Positions 53,406 to 63,200 are shown, numbered from the stretch's first letter. The stretch is 64,000 nucleotides of DNA from Mycobacterium sp. Root135 (GCF_001426545.1 NZ_LMEZ01000001.1:186967-250966); one strand, 5' to 3'. The notes: generated by a model from the letters alone, not told the origin. Translations and numbers: made by a program.

Positions 53406-54869
53406 TTAGTGCACGCCCTCCATGAGCTTGCTGATCCACCCGCTGATCGCGAACACCACCAGCCCGACCGCGATGGCGACCGCACCGAGGATCCCGAAGT
53501 ACGCGAATTCCCTTGCGGGGTCGTAATAGCCGGCGAGTACGCCGGACATCGACGTGCCGAGGCCGACGGAGAAGAAGTAGAGCGCCATCATCTGCGCGCG
53601 GAACGCCTGCGGCGCCAACTTGGTGGTGACCGAGAGCCCGATCGGCGAGAGCATCAGCTCCGACACCGCGAACGCCACCAGAACGGCGGCGACCAGGAGC
53701 GCGGGCACCGCCTTGCCCGTCGTCCCCGCGAAGGGCAGGAATAGCAGGAACGCCACCCCCATCCCGATGACGCCGTAGGCGAACTTGCGGGGGGTGGTAG
53801 GGGCCCGGTTGCCGAGCTTGGTCCACATCGCGGCGAACACGGGGGACAGCAGGATGATCCACACCGGCTCGATCGACCCGATCCAACTGGACGGCGCCGT
53901 CCACCCGAAGATCGACCAGTTCATCCGCTCGTCGGAATACACCGCCAGCACGGTGAAGATCTGCTGGAACAGCGACCAGAACACCGCGTTGGCGACGAAG
54001 AGCGGGATGAACGCCCGCACCCTGGTGCGCTCGACGGCTTCGACCTTCGGGCTCCTGAGCATCACGGCGAAGTAGGCGACCGACGCCGCGATGATGACCC
54101 CTGTGGTCACCTGCGAAAGGTTCGCGAGCTTCACGACGCCTGTCGCCAACACCGCGGCGATCGCGGCCACGATCGCGACCAGCGCGCCCACGTAGACGGC
54201 GATCTTGTCGCGAGGCAACGGGTTGGGGACCTCGCGACCGTGGGTCCCCAGATTGCGGCGGAAGGCCACGTACTGGCCGAGGCCCAGCGCCATCCCGACC
54301 GCCGCCGCCCCGAAGCCCCAGTGGAAGCCCACGCTGGACTGCAGCAGTCCCGTGATCAGCGGGCCGACGAACGCACCAAGGTTGATGCCGAGATAGAACA
54401 GCGTGAAGCCGCCGTCGGCACGGGCGTCGTCCTTGTCGTAGAGCGTGCCGAGCAGCGACGACGCATTCGCCTTCAGCGCACCCGACCCGAGCGCCACCAG
54501 TCCGAGGCCGACACCGACGCCCGTCAACCCAGGCAGGACCGCCAGCGCGATGTGCCCCAGCATGACGACGGTGCCGCCGTAGAACACCGTCCGCTCCATG
54601 CCGAGAACGCGGTCGGCGACCCACCCGCCGAGCACGGTCGACAGGTACACCAGTCCGCCGTACGCGCCGACGATTCCCGTGGCCGTGGCCTGCGGAAGCC
54701 CGAGCCCGCCGTCGGTCACGGAGTAGTAGAGGTAGTACCCGAGGATGGTCAGCATCCCGTAGAACGAGAAGCGCTCCCACAGTTCGACGCCGAACAGGTT
54801 CACCAGTCCGATGGGGTGTCCGAACACGGTGCGTTCCGGTGCGCGGTCGTCAGTTCGTCCTTCCGTCAT
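53406..54869 (-). CDS. POT/PTR2-family proton-dependent peptide transporter
   Basis: 487 residues with about 12-14 membrane helices. The POT motifs VELWERFSFYGMLTILGYYL (ExxER) and GGFTLFYLGINLGAFVGPLI (the PTR2 FYxxINxG motif) are clear. It imports di- and tripeptides with protons, and in some cases nitrate or drugs. The ATG at 54869 is chosen because upstream in-frame codons run antisense to the DUF7159 gene. Confidence 0.93.
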   Translation of the reverse strand: MTEGRTDDRAPERTVFGHPIGLVNLFGVELWERFSFYGMLTILGYYLYYSVTDGGLGLPQATATGIVGAYGGLVYLSTVLGGWVADRVLGMERTVFYGGTVVMLGHIALAVLPGLTGVGVGLGLVALGSGALKANASSLLGTLYDKDDARADGGFTLFYLGINLGAFVGPLITGLLQSSVGFHWGFGAAAVGMALGLGQYVAFRRNLGTHGREVPNPLPRDKIAVYVGALVAIVAAIAAVLATGVVKLANLSQVTTGVIIAASVAYFAVMLRSPKVEAVERTRVRAFIPLFVANAVFWSLFQQIFTVLAVYSDERMNWSIFGWTAPSSWIGSIEPVWIILLSPVFAAMWTKLGNRAPTTPRKFAYGVIGMGVAFLLFLPFAGTTGKAVPALLVAAVLVAFAVSELMLSPIGLSVTTKLAPQAFRAQMMALYFFSVGLGTSMSGVLAGYYDPAREFAYFGILGAVAIAVGLVVFAISGWISKLMEGVH

Positions 54870-54980
54870 ACGGTTACCCTGCCACGCAGGGCAGGCGGAC
54901 AACGGGTAATGTCGCGCGCAATGGTCCTCCACGCTGGTGCTGGCCGTGCGCGGCCGCCTCGTGGCTCCGAAGGGGTACAT

Positions 54981-56249
54981 GTGGACGCCGTGCTCGGCCT
55001 GTCTATGACGCCGACGTCGGTCGGTTTGGTTCTGGTCGAAGGCCAGGACGCCGACGGAGCGACGATGGATCGCGACTCCATCGCCTTCACCGACGGCGAT
55101 CTGGCGACCTCGGAGCAGGCCACCGCGGCGGTCCTGCGCACGGAGGCGATCGCGGCCACCCGAGGCCTGCGCCTGCACTCCATCGGCGTGACCTGGAGCG
55201 AAGACGCCGATCTACAGGCCTCCCTGCTGATGGAGTCGCTGTCGGAGTCCGGCTTCGACAACGTCGTGGCGATCCGCATGCCGGAGGCCACCGAGGCGCT
55301 GGCCCGCGGCATCGCCGACGTACTCGGCTACGACACCACCGCGGTCTGCGTCATCGAACCCGAGTCGGTGATCTCGCTGATCGTCAACACCAGCGACGGT
55401 GCGGTGCAGACGGCGTTCAACCACTCCGTCGACTCCGACGACGCCCTCATCAGCTGGCTGAGCACCGTCTTCACCAGGGCCGACTGGGCGCCGGAGGCGC
55501 TCGTCGTGGTGGGTTCGGCCGGCGACCTCGACCCGCTGCTGCACCGGCTCGAAGACGCCCTGGCGGTACCGGTCTTCGCCCCCGAGGAGGCCAAGCTCGC
55601 GCTGGCCCGCGGCGCGGCCCTGGCGTCTGCGCAGAGCACGGAGATGCCGCTCGCCGCGCTCGGCGACGGCTTCGTCGTCGACGCCCGCTCCGACCGCACC
55701 GAGCAGTTGGCGATCGGCGCCAAGAACGAACGCCGGCGGAAACTGGCGACGGTCGGCCCGGCCGCGATGCTGGCCGTCGGCGCCGTCACGTTCGTGGTGT
55801 CGGTCTCGATCGCGGTCAGCCTGCAACTGACCCCCACGCGTATCGCGCAGCCGAGCGAACCCGTCCCCGCCGCCAGGGTCGAGGCCCCCGAGGTCGCCAG
55901 GGCCGATCCGCCCGTGGCGCCGCCGCCTGTCGCGGTCGTACCTGAGCCCGTCGTCGAAGCGGCCCCGCCGCCACCGCCCGAAACGGCCGCGCCGGTCGTC
56001 GACGAGGCACCCGTGGTGGTCGTCGACTCGCCTGCCGAGGCGCCGCCGGTCGACCAGGCACCCGTCGACCAGGCTCCCGCCGTCGAGCCGGACCTTCCGG
56101 CCACCCCGGTGGACCCCGCGCTCGCCCCGCCGATGGTCGGCACGCCGCTGCCGCCCAACGTCGCGCCTCCCTACTCCGAGCCGGTACCGGCGAAGAAGCC
56201 CGGCATCCTGTCGCGCATCAAAGAGAAGCTGACGCCCGGACCCGGCTAG
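54981..56249 (+). CDS. DUF7159 family protein with membrane anchor and long proline-rich tail
   Basis: 422 residues. The N-terminal domain VDAVLGLSMTPTSVGLVLVEGQDADGATMD has an actin-like ATPase-fold look and continues to about residue 250. A single membrane helix (about 262-285) and a Pro/Ala/Val-rich low-complexity tail of about 140 residues follow, ending KKPGILSRIKEKLTPGPG. This layout is common in mycobacteria, with unknown function and probable cell-envelope exposure of the tail. GTG at 54981 is supported by AAGGGG five bases upstream. Confidence 0.85.
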   Translation: MDAVLGLSMTPTSVGLVLVEGQDADGATMDRDSIAFTDGDLATSEQATAAVLRTEAIAATRGLRLHSIGVTWSEDADLQASLLMESLSESGFDNVVAIRMPEATEALARGIADVLGYDTTAVCVIEPESVISLIVNTSDGAVQTAFNHSVDSDDALISWLSTVFTRADWAPEALVVVGSAGDLDPLLHRLEDALAVPVFAPEEAKLALARGAALASAQSTEMPLAALGDGFVVDARSDRTEQLAIGAKNERRRKLATVGPAAMLAVGAVTFVVSVSIAVSLQLTPTRIAQPSEPVPAARVEAPEVARADPPVAPPPVAVVPEPVVEAAPPPPPETAAPVVDEAPVVVVDSPAEAPPVDQAPVDQAPAVEPDLPATPVDPALAPPMVGTPLPPNVAPPYSEPVPAKKPGILSRIKEKLTPGPG

Positions 56250-56250
56250 T

Positions 56251-56862
56251 TTGACGACACCCCCTACGCCGACTGCCGGCACTGTTCTGCGCGTCGCGCT
56301 TCGCGCCGCGATCGTGCTTGCCGTGGTGTCCGCCCTTCTCCTCGTCGAGGTGACCTCCCGCTCCGGGGTGGCGTGGCGGCTCATCACCTTCACCTATCAG
56401 GCCAACATCCTGGCCGCGGCCTACTACGCGTGGACGCTGTTCTCGCCGCGAGCGGACGCCCGCACGGGGCTGCGCGGAGCCGTCGTGCTCTACGTCGTCG
56501 TCGCAGGGGTGGTCTGGAACCTGCTGCTGACCGGTCGCAGCATGGGCTACACGCCCGCGAACTTCCTGCTGCACGTCGTCGTCCCGATTCTCGCGGTCAC
56601 CGACTGGCTCCTGGTCGGCAGGGGCACCAGCCTGGGGAAGTGGTGGCATCCGATTGCCTGGCTGGCGTACCCCGCGGCGTACCTCGGGGTGGCGCTCGTC
56701 GTCCTCAACCGGGTCGGGCGGCGCGCGCCGTACTACTTCCTGGATCCCGGGAGCGTCGGCATCGCCGCGGTGACGGTGAACGTGACCGTCCTCGCGGCCG
56801 GCTTCGTCGGCCTGGGGTACCTGCTGCTGGCGGCGGCTCGCCTGAGGTCGGCTAACACTTGA
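56251..56862 (+). CDS. Pr6Pr-type six-helix membrane protein
   Basis: 203 residues with six membrane helices (first at AAIVLAVVSALLLVEV) and the motif FTYQANILAA with a later HVVVPILAVTDWLLVG, typical of the Pr6Pr/FAR-17a-like family. TTG start one base after the DUF7159 stop, so probably coupled. Function unknown. Confidence 0.85.
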   Translation: MTTPPTPTAGTVLRVALRAAIVLAVVSALLLVEVTSRSGVAWRLITFTYQANILAAAYYAWTLFSPRADARTGLRGAVVLYVVVAGVVWNLLLTGRSMGYTPANFLLHVVVPILAVTDWLLVGRGTSLGKWWHPIAWLAYPAAYLGVALVVLNRVGRRAPYYFLDPGSVGIAAVTVNVTVLAAGFVGLGYLLLAAARLRSANT

Positions 56863-56916
56863 CCGTTGCCGATCGATCTACCATCTAGCTAGGCCCGACA
56901 CCCGGAGGTTGTTCAG

Positions 56917-57663
56917 ATGCGTAGACACGTGCGATATGCGTTGGCGGTGGCGGGAATTGCGACACTCCTGCTGAATGGTTCAGTCGGTACTGGGCTGGCT
57001 GCGACCCCAGGACCCGTTGCGGTCGCAAACATCTCTCCGTCCGCTGGCCAGGTCGTCGGCGTCGCGATGCCCGTCACGGTGACCTTCGCGGAGCCCGTGG
57101 TCGATCGCGCCGCCGCCGAACGGTCGTTTGGCATCACCTCCCCGAACGCCCCGCAGGGCAACTTCACGTGGTTGAAGAACGACGTCGTGCAGTGGAGTCC
57201 GAGCGGCTACTGGCCTGCGCACTCGACGGTCGCGCTGTCGGTCGGTGGCGCCAAGACGAACTTCGAGGCGGGGGCGTCGGTCGTCGGCGTCGCCGATCTG
57301 GACGCCCACACGTTCACCGTCAGCGTCGACGGTCAGGTGGCGCGGACCATGCCCGCGTCGATGGGCAAGCCGAAGCACACCACCCCGATCGGCAGTTTCA
57401 CCGCGCTGGAGAAGCAGTCGCCGGTGATCATGGATTCCCGCACCATCGGCATCCCGCTGAGCGATCCCGAGGGCTACAAGCTGACCGTCTACGACGCGGT
57501 CCGGGTCACCTGGGGTGGGGTGTACGTGCACGCGGCACCGTGGTCGGTGGCGTCCCAGGGGAGCGCGAACGTCAGTCACGGCTGCATCAACCTCAGTCCC
57601 GACAACGCGGCCTGGTACTACGACCAGGTCAGCATCGGCGACCCGATCATCGTCCAGGCGTAG
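56917..57663 (+). CDS. L,D-transpeptidase (YkuD), single Ig-like domain
   Basis: 248 residues: signal peptide (MRRHVRYALAVAGIATLLLNGSVGTGLAA), one bacterial Ig-like domain (about 35-115) and a YkuD domain with catalytic H221 and C223 in SHGCINLSPDNAAWYY. It forms 3-3 peptidoglycan crosslinks outside the membrane, the main target of carbapenems in mycobacteria. Length and single Ig domain resemble LdtMt1. GGAGG precedes the ATG. Confidence 0.93.
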   Translation: MRRHVRYALAVAGIATLLLNGSVGTGLAATPGPVAVANISPSAGQVVGVAMPVTVTFAEPVVDRAAAERSFGITSPNAPQGNFTWLKNDVVQWSPSGYWPAHSTVALSVGGAKTNFEAGASVVGVADLDAHTFTVSVDGQVARTMPASMGKPKHTTPIGSFTALEKQSPVIMDSRTIGIPLSDPEGYKLTVYDAVRVTWGGVYVHAAPWSVASQGSANVSHGCINLSPDNAAWYYDQVSIGDPIIVQA

Positions 57664-58312
57664 CCGCGTGGAGGTTCTTCGCCGTCGGTGACGAGGCGAC
57701 CTCGGCCGGGTCCGGATGGGTGCCGAGCACGCGGTCGGCGGTGCCCGAGCTGGTCACCGTGAACCAGTAGTGCTCGTTCTTGAAGTGGTGCTGACGGTGA
57801 TTGCGCCAGATCGCCCGATAGAACCGCGTCGTGGGCTTGTAGTCGCTGTGAATCAGGTAGTGGCACCACTCGTAGCCGAGCCCGAGCGTGCCAAGGCACA
57901 CCAGGAACGTCATCCCGAGTCCGATCCTCGGAAACGCAAGCAGCGCAACGGCTCCCGCGGCGGGCAGGATCCAGGTCAGGGCCTGCCACGGGATGAAGAT
58001 CAGTGACACCTCCCGCGGGTCGCCGTGGTGCTCGCGGTGCTTTCGGGCCAACAGCGAGTCGACGGTCATGCCGCCGAGACGTCTTGGCCGCCAATGGAGT
58101 ACGACGACGTGGACCAGCCATTCGAAGAACGGAAAGAGCGCCAGCATCACCGCGGGCACCAGCGCGTCGGTGACCTGCCAGTCGCCGACGGCGATCCGGG
58201 CGGCCAGCGCCGCGGTCAGGGTGGCGCCAATCATCCACGGCGACGGGTGGGTCGAGAACTCCCGCGCGGCGTCGGCGAGGGTGAAACCGCGGCGTTCGGG
58301 TCGGGTGGTCAC
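57647..58312 (-). CDS. Fatty acid hydroxylase/sterol desaturase family membrane enzyme
   Basis: 221 residues with four membrane helices and the diiron histidine motifs HREHHGD, HYLIH and [13 protein letters not shown]. It probably hydroxylates a lipid. GTG start overlaps the GntR stop (58309-58312), so the pair is one operon. The 3' end overlaps the Ldt gene by 17 bases in convergent order. Confidence 0.9.
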   Translation of the reverse strand: MTTRPERRGFTLADAAREFSTHPSPWMIGATLTAALAARIAVGDWQVTDALVPAVMLALFPFFEWLVHVVVLHWRPRRLGGMTVDSLLARKHREHHGDPREVSLIFIPWQALTWILPAAGAVALLAFPRIGLGMTFLVCLGTLGLGYEWCHYLIHSDYKPTTRFYRAIWRNHRQHHFKNEHYWFTVTSSGTADRVLGTHPDPAEVASSPTAKNLHAATPGR

Positions 58313-59028
58313 CGGGCGGACTCCATCTCGTCGAGAGCGCTGAGTAGCGCGACGGTTGCGGGCTCGAGCAGCTCGCGGGCGGCCCGTTCGGCCGTCGTCG
58401 GATCACCGTTGCGAATGGCGCTCGCGACGGCTCGGTAGGCGTCGGGGCGTCCCACCTCGGCGGCCATCATGGCGGCCAATGCGGGCAACGCCGGTTCATA
58501 GGTGGCGCGAAGAGTGTTGTACATCAACCGAAATGCGATCGAGTCGGCGCCGTCGACGACGTGATCCCAGAACGTCAGGGCGTGCCGCTGCCGTTCGATC
58601 GCGTCGTCCTCGGCGGCGAGCGCGTCGACCGAGGCGTCGAGCAGTGCGGCCACCTCCGGACGGCGGCGGGCGGCGAGTTCGGCGATCTTGGGGCCGTTGT
58701 GCAACCGGGTCTCCAGGATGCTGCGGACGACGGTGACGTCGACCTCGCCCGCGCGGATCAGCAGCCGGGGGAGTAGGTCCAGTCCGGCGTGCCGGCGAAA
58801 GTCGCGAACGGTGGTGGACTCGCCCTGGCGCACGTCGACCAGGCCCGCCTCGGTGAGTCGCTTGATGGCCTCGCGGATCGCCGGTCGGGACACCCCGAGG
58901 ATCTCGGCGAGGCGGCGCTCGCTGGGCAGCGCCTCGCCGGGTTGCATGTCGCCGTTGAGGACTTCGGCGACGATCTGGTCGAAGACGTCCTCGGGGACCG
59001 ACTGTCGGCGAACGGGTTGCAGTGCCAT
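58309..59028 (-). CDS. GntR-family regulator, FadR/FCD subfamily
   Basis: 239 residues: [55 protein letters not shown] is the winged helix-turn-helix. The all-helical effector domain follows ([19 protein letters not shown]). It is upstream of and coupled to the fatty acid hydroxylase gene, so a lipid ligand is likely. The palindrome at 59065-59075 is its probable operator. Confidence 0.9.
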   Translation of the reverse strand: MALQPVRRQSVPEDVFDQIVAEVLNGDMQPGEALPSERRLAEILGVSRPAIREAIKRLTEAGLVDVRQGESTTVRDFRRHAGLDLLPRLLIRAGEVDVTVVRSILETRLHNGPKIAELAARRRPEVAALLDASVDALAAEDDAIERQRHALTFWDHVVDGADSIAFRLMYNTLRATYEPALPALAAMMAAEVGRPDAYRAVASAIRNGDPTTAERAARELLEPATVALLSALDEMESAR

Positions 59029-59059
59029 GCCGTCACTCTGGCAGCGCACTGGCAAGAGG

Positions 59060-59851
59060 TCAAGTGGTAATACCAGTAGTGTGCGAACGCAGAGCTCGCG
59101 CCGTGTGGTCGTCAGCGGGCAGGAACGCTTCGATGCTGAGCTCCGCGGCGGTCAGGTCCAGGGCCGTGCCGAACGTCGTCACCGTGCCGAGGAAGGACAG
59201 CACCGTTCCGTCGCGGCCGTCCAGCCGTAGCGGGACGGCGACGGCCCCCAGGTCGTGGGTGGCGTCGAACCCGCCCGGGTACGCCTCGACCTCGGCGAGT
59301 AGCTCCGCCAGGGTCTGCGAGCCACTGACTGCGACCTCCCGTCGTAGCCGGCCGACGACGTGGTGGCGCCACTGTCCGAGATTGCGGATACGCGGCGCCA
59401 ACCCGTCCGGATGCAGCGAAATACGAAGGGCGTTCGGCCGATTCAGCAGATCCGCGGCGACACCCTCCAGCAGGAGGGCGGCCCCGTCGTTGGCGGCGAC
59501 CACGTCCCAGTCGCGATTTATGGCAAGGCACGGGTACGGCTCGTAGGCCTTGAGTACCGTGTCGAGGCCGTCGCGGATCGCGGCCATGTCGGGGTCGTCC
59601 CACCCGCGTTCCCCGTGCGCGGGTGCCAGTCCGGCGGCGAGCAACATCCGGTTCTGCTCCCGCAGCGGCACGTCCAGCGCTCTGGCGAGGCGGATCACCA
59701 TGGCGCGACTGGGTGCCGACCGGCCCGTCTCGAGGAAGCTGACGTGGCGGGACGAGACACCGGCCGCCAGGGCCAGGTCGAGTTGGCTGAGGTGACGCCG
59801 TCGCCGCCACTTACGCATCAAGCTCCCGAACGGGGGAGTCGGCATGCCCAT
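59060..59851 (-). CDS. XRE-family regulator with MmyB-like ligand-binding domain
   Basis: 263 residues. N-terminal XRE helix-turn-helix ([42 protein letters not shown]) and a C-terminal MmyB/MLTR-type fatty-acid-binding domain ([47 protein letters not shown]). These usually control a divergent gene; here the small membrane protein at 59930. The ATG is five bases from the TACCTC palindrome. Confidence 0.92.
   Translation of the reverse strand: MGMPTPPFGSLMRKWRRRRHLSQLDLALAAGVSSRHVSFLETGRSAPSRAMVIRLARALDVPLREQNRMLLAAGLAPAHGERGWDDPDMAAIRDGLDTVLKAYEPYPCLAINRDWDVVAANDGAALLLEGVAADLLNRPNALRISLHPDGLAPRIRNLGQWRHHVVGRLRREVAVSGSQTLAELLAEVEAYPGGFDATHDLGAVAVPLRLDGRDGTVLSFLGTVTTFGTALDLTAAELSIEAFLPADDHTARALRSHTTGITT
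59065..59075. promoter_or_regulatory. FadR/GntR-type palindrome TGGTA-a-TACCA
   Basis: Perfect 11-base palindrome 37 bases upstream of the GntR start, inside the last codons of the XRE gene. It follows the GGT-N-ACC style of FadR-type operators. Confidence 0.65.
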
Positions 59852-59855
59852 TCGC

Positions 59856-59907
59856 TACCTCCGAGGTAATTGTCCCCACTACCTCCAACACGCACGCTGG
59901 GAGGTGA
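59856..59907. promoter_or_regulatory. Operator cluster of the MmyB-like regulator
   Basis: A perfect 13-base palindrome TACCTC-c-GAGGTA (59856-59868), a second half-site TACCTCC (59880-59886) and an inverted GGGAGGTGA near 59899-59907, all between the divergent XRE and membrane-protein genes. Confidence 0.7.
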
Positions 59908-59929
59908 CCAGACGACGAAGGGAACGACC

Positions 59930-60271
59930 ATGCGAGCCGCCCCGACCCCGCCGCCCATCCCGAGTTGGCTGCGCTTCGTCCTGAACTCCGACCGTGCCGG
60001 CTCCGCCTGGTACATCGGGCTCGGGTTCTTCTTCGCGCCAGCATTGACCCTGGTGTCGCCGTGGCCGGCGCTGACCACCGCGCTGTGGGTCGTCATCGCG
60101 CTCGCCGGGCTGTGGCTGGGGCTGCTTGGACTGGCGATGGCCACCGGTCTGGCCATCGTGCTGAGGTCCGGCGCGGAAATCCCCGAGGACTACTGGCGCT
60201 CCATCTTCGACTGGGACGCGCCTACGAAGCCGACGCCGAAGACCCCGTGTAGTCGACCTGCCAGTGCTTGA
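59930..60271 (+). CDS. Small two-helix membrane protein, divergent from MmyB-like regulator
   Basis: 113 residues with two or three hydrophobic segments (WYIGLGFFFAPALTLVS; LWVVIALAGLWLGLLGLAMATGLAIVL). No family recognised. ATG 59930 with AAGGGA upstream. The 3' end overlaps the convergent CYP125 gene by 50 bases. Probably the target of the XRE regulator. Confidence 0.75.
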   Translation: MRAAPTPPPIPSWLRFVLNSDRAGSAWYIGLGFFFAPALTLVSPWPALTTALWVVIALAGLWLGLLGLAMATGLAIVLRSGAEIPEDYWRSIFDWDAPTKPTPKTPCSRPASA

Positions 60272-61484
60272 TCCCGTTGAGCCAGCCCGACCGCAGCCGT
60301 TCGGGCTTGGCCAACGACTTGATGTCGGGCATCGCGTCCGCGATCGCGTTGAACATCAGGTCGATCGTCATCCTGGCCAGGTTGGTGCCGATGCAATAGT
60401 GCGCACCGGTGCCGCCAAAGCCGACGTGCGGGTTGGGGTCGCGAAGGATGTCGAAGGTGAAGGGATCCTCGAAGACGTCCTCGTCGAAGTTGGCGGAGCG
60501 GTACACCATCACGACCCGCTGACCCTTCTTGATCTGCACGCCGTCGAGTTCGGTGTCCTCCAGCGCGGTGCGCTGAAACGACGTGACCGGGGTGGCCCAC
60601 CGGACGATCTCGTCGGCCGTCGTCGCCGGGCGTTCCCGCTTGAACAGCTCCCACTGGTCCGGGAATTCGGCGAAGGCCATCATGCCCTGGGTGATCGAGT
60701 TGCGGGTGGTCTCGTTACCCGCCACCGCCAGGAGGATCACGAAGAAGCCGAGTTCGTCGTCGGAGAGTTTGTGGCCCTCCACGTCGGCCTGGACGAGCTT
60801 GGTGACCAGATCCTCACCCGGGGTGTCGGCCCGCTCGGCGGCCAACGTCATGCCGTAGGTGATCAGTTCGACCGACGCGCTGATGGCGTCGTTGTCCGCG
60901 AATTCGGGATCCATGTCGCCGACCATCTGATTCGACCAGTGGAACAGCTTCATCCGATCCTCCTGCGGCACGCCCATCAGCCCGGCGATCGCCTGCAACG
61001 GAAGCTCGCAGGACACCTGTTCGACGAAGTCGCCCGTGCCCTCCGCCAAAGCCTTCTCCGCGATGTCGCGGGCCCGCTCGGCGAGCTCGCCGCGTAGTCG
61101 TTCGACGGCGCGCGGGGTGAAGGCCCGCGACACGATCTTCCGAAGGTGGGTGTGATGCGGTGCGTCCATGTTGAGCAACACGAACTTGCCGGTGTCGATC
61201 TGCGCGGCAACGGTGCCGTCGGCATACCTGGGGAGGGCCGTCTTCTCGAGGCTGGAGAAGACGTCGCTGCGTCGCGACACTTCCTTGACGTCCTTGTGCT
61301 TGGTGACCACCCAGTACCCGCCGTCGCCGAAGCCGCCGACCCCGTCGGGTTGGGAGTTCCACCAAATCGGCGCCACCTTGCGCATCTCCGCGAGCTCCTC
61401 GATCGGAAGGCGTTCGGCGTAGATGTCGGGGTCGGTGAAGTCGAATCCCGGAGGCAAGTTGGGGCTGGTTGCGGCGTTCGGCAT
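60222..61484 (-). CDS. cyp125: Cytochrome P450, CYP125 type (sterol C26/27 monooxygenase)
   Basis: 420 residues from ATG 61484 (MPNAATSPNLPPGFDFTDPDIYAERLP, the CYP125 start). Heme loop FGGTGAHYCIGTNLARM, AGNETTRNSITQGMMAFAE and LRSGWLNGIKHWQVDYTG are near-identical to CYP125A1 as I remember it. The enzyme oxidises the terminal carbon of cholesterol and cholest-4-en-3-one side chains. A GTG six codons upstream (61502) is an alternative start. A KstR-like box lies about 100 bases upstream. It stands outside the main cholesterol cluster, so it may be a second CYP125. Confidence 0.93.
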   Translation of the reverse strand: MPNAATSPNLPPGFDFTDPDIYAERLPIEELAEMRKVAPIWWNSQPDGVGGFGDGGYWVVTKHKDVKEVSRRSDVFSSLEKTALPRYADGTVAAQIDTGKFVLLNMDAPHHTHLRKIVSRAFTPRAVERLRGELAERARDIAEKALAEGTGDFVEQVSCELPLQAIAGLMGVPQEDRMKLFHWSNQMVGDMDPEFADNDAISASVELITYGMTLAAERADTPGEDLVTKLVQADVEGHKLSDDELGFFVILLAVAGNETTRNSITQGMMAFAEFPDQWELFKRERPATTADEIVRWATPVTSFQRTALEDTELDGVQIKKGQRVVMVYRSANFDEDVFEDPFTFDILRDPNPHVGFGGTGAHYCIGTNLARMTIDLMFNAIADAMPDIKSLAKPERLRSGWLNGIKHWQVDYTGSSASAS

Positions 61485-61581
61485 GTCGTGGAAGCTCCTC
61501 ACGATGACGCGGTCTAGCGGGATAAGGCATTGCTACACCACAGATCGCGGGTGCCGAGGCAGGTTCCCGAAAGTCGCGAGT

Positions 61582-61595
61582 AGAACGTGTTCTCG
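61582..61595. promoter_or_regulatory. KstR-like box upstream of CYP125
   Basis: TAGAACGTGTTCTC matches the KstR consensus TnnAACnnGTTnnA at all but the last position, and its first 13 bases are identical to the box at 30162. It lies in the 215- to 233-base gap between CYP125 and the divergent proline-rich gene. Confidence 0.7.
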
Positions 61596-61717
61596 TTGGG
61601 CACCGGCCCCGGGGGAACACCTGTTCGGGGATTGCCCTGTAACGAAAAAGGGTCGATTGTGGATGGACCCAACAGCAACATCAGTCCCTGAGGCCACAGG
61701 GGGAAGGGGTCACGCAA

Positions 61718-62293
61718 ATGAAGGCAACCACGACCGCCAAGATCGCGACAGCGGCGGCTAGTTGTGCAACCGGTTTGTTCCTCACGGTGCTCGCGGCGTC
61801 GCCCGCGGGGGCAGATCCCGTCGACCCCGCGCCGCCGCCACCGGCGCCGCTGACGGTCCTCCCCGCGCCCGGCCCGCCGCCAGGACCGGACGCCATCGTC
61901 CAGGCGGCCGCGCCCGCGGATGCCGCAGCAGTCCCCGGCGCTCCGGTGCTTGCGCCCGACGCCGCACCGCTGCCCGCGGCACCACCGAACGGAGTGCCGC
62001 ACCTCGCCAGCCCCGACGCGCTACCCCCGGGGTCGACGCTGGATCCGCAGGGTCAGGACTCGCCGAACGTCAGCTACCTCAAGGACCTGTGGCAGGCCGT
62101 CCAGAACCACGAGATCAGCGGCAAGGAAGCGCTCATCATGGGCATGGCGCAGCGAGGGATGAACACGCCCATCCCCAACCAGGCTCCCGGCCCGAACGTG
62201 CCGATCACGCCTGGTGCTCCCGGGCTCGCGCCGCCGCCAGCACCAATGGATCCGCCACCAGCTCCGATGGGTCCGCCGCCGGCGACCCCGTAA
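61718..62293 (+). CDS. Secreted proline/alanine-rich protein
   Basis: 191 residues: signal peptide (MKATTTAKIATAAASCATGLFLTVLAASPAGA), then Pro/Ala-rich low complexity and a short ordered core (SYLKDLWQAVQNHEISGKEALIMGMAQRG), ending in APMDPPPAPMGPPPATP repeats. Mycobacterial exported Pro-rich type; function unknown. Confidence 0.85.
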   Translation: MKATTTAKIATAAASCATGLFLTVLAASPAGADPVDPAPPPPAPLTVLPAPGPPPGPDAIVQAAAPADAAAVPGAPVLAPDAAPLPAAPPNGVPHLASPDALPPGSTLDPQGQDSPNVSYLKDLWQAVQNHEISGKEALIMGMAQRGMNTPIPNQAPGPNVPITPGAPGLAPPPAPMDPPPAPMGPPPATP

Positions 62294-62305
62294 CGACCGA
62301 CCTGG

Positions 62306-63112
62306 CTACCAGACCCGCACGTAGTCGACGAGCATGTCCGCCGGATACGTGCCGCCCGAGGGATCGCCGCCGCCGGAACCGGCGACCGCCAGGTTGACGA
62401 TCGGATACAGCGTGTACCCGGGCGTGTTGAACGGCCAGTCCGGCAACGCGCTGGCCGGCACGTCGAAGTACGGCTGCGCGCCGTCGACGTAGTCCTTCCA
62501 GAAGCGGATCCCGTTGGCGTCCCACTGCGTGCGCCAGGTGTGCCAGGCGCTGTCGACCGCGATGGTCTGACTGGAGTACTCGCCGCCGTTGAGCTTGGCG
62601 TGCACGGTGGTGCCGGGTGCCCAGCTGCCGTTGCCGTACCACTCCATGATGTCGACCTCCCCGCCGTTGACGGGGTTGTTGTTGGCCAGATACCACGCCG
62701 GCCACGCGCCGGGGGTGAGGCAGTTCAGCTTGATCCGCGCCTCCCAGGTGGTACCGATCGGTCCGCGGTACTTGCCGAAGAGCTTCCCGCTGTAGAACGT
62801 GTTGCCGTCCTTGGCCGCGTGGAAGACGAGGTTGGACTTGCCGTCGAGGTACACGTTGCGCCGGTCGTCGCGGTACTGCCCCACGTTGCCGGGGAGTTCC
62901 CAAAACGTCGGGTCCTCCATCGACTCGCGCTCCGTCGCGGTCTCCCACTTGGACGCGTCGGGCGCCGAGCCGGCCGGGCCGTCGAACTCGTCGCGGAACA
63001 GGTACTTGACCGGCGCGGGAGCGGCATGTGCAGTTGCTCCGGGAAGGGCGACCGCGGCGCCGAGCACGCCGATCCCCGTCATCAGCATCCGGCGACGATC
63101 CATTTCAGGCAT
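62306..63112 (-). CDS. GH16 family endo-beta-glucanase-like protein, Tat-exported
   Basis: 268 residues from MPEMDRRRMLMTG (twin-arginine signal, cleavage near AHA). The jelly-roll catalytic motif GGEVDIMEWYGNGSW has the two Glu of GH16 (E-x-D-x-x-E). GTTWEARIKLNCL and FWKDYVDG support a laminarinase-type fold. It resembles M. tuberculosis Rv0315 as I remember it. Longer in-frame starts upstream (63121, 63193) are less likely because they precede the Tat motif without a ribosome-binding site. Confidence 0.92.
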   Translation of the reverse strand: MPEMDRRRMLMTGIGVLGAAVALPGATAHAAPAPVKYLFRDEFDGPAGSAPDASKWETATERESMEDPTFWELPGNVGQYRDDRRNVYLDGKSNLVFHAAKDGNTFYSGKLFGKYRGPIGTTWEARIKLNCLTPGAWPAWYLANNNPVNGGEVDIMEWYGNGSWAPGTTVHAKLNGGEYSSQTIAVDSAWHTWRTQWDANGIRFWKDYVDGAQPYFDVPASALPDWPFNTPGYTLYPIVNLAVAGSGGGDPSGGTYPADMLVDYVRVW

Positions 63113-63200
63113 GTCGACCATGTAAGTCGCATCGTCGCGCCGGGTGCAAGTTGACGAGCACCGTGGATGGAGCGGTTGCCGTTGAAAATGCACTGCCGAG

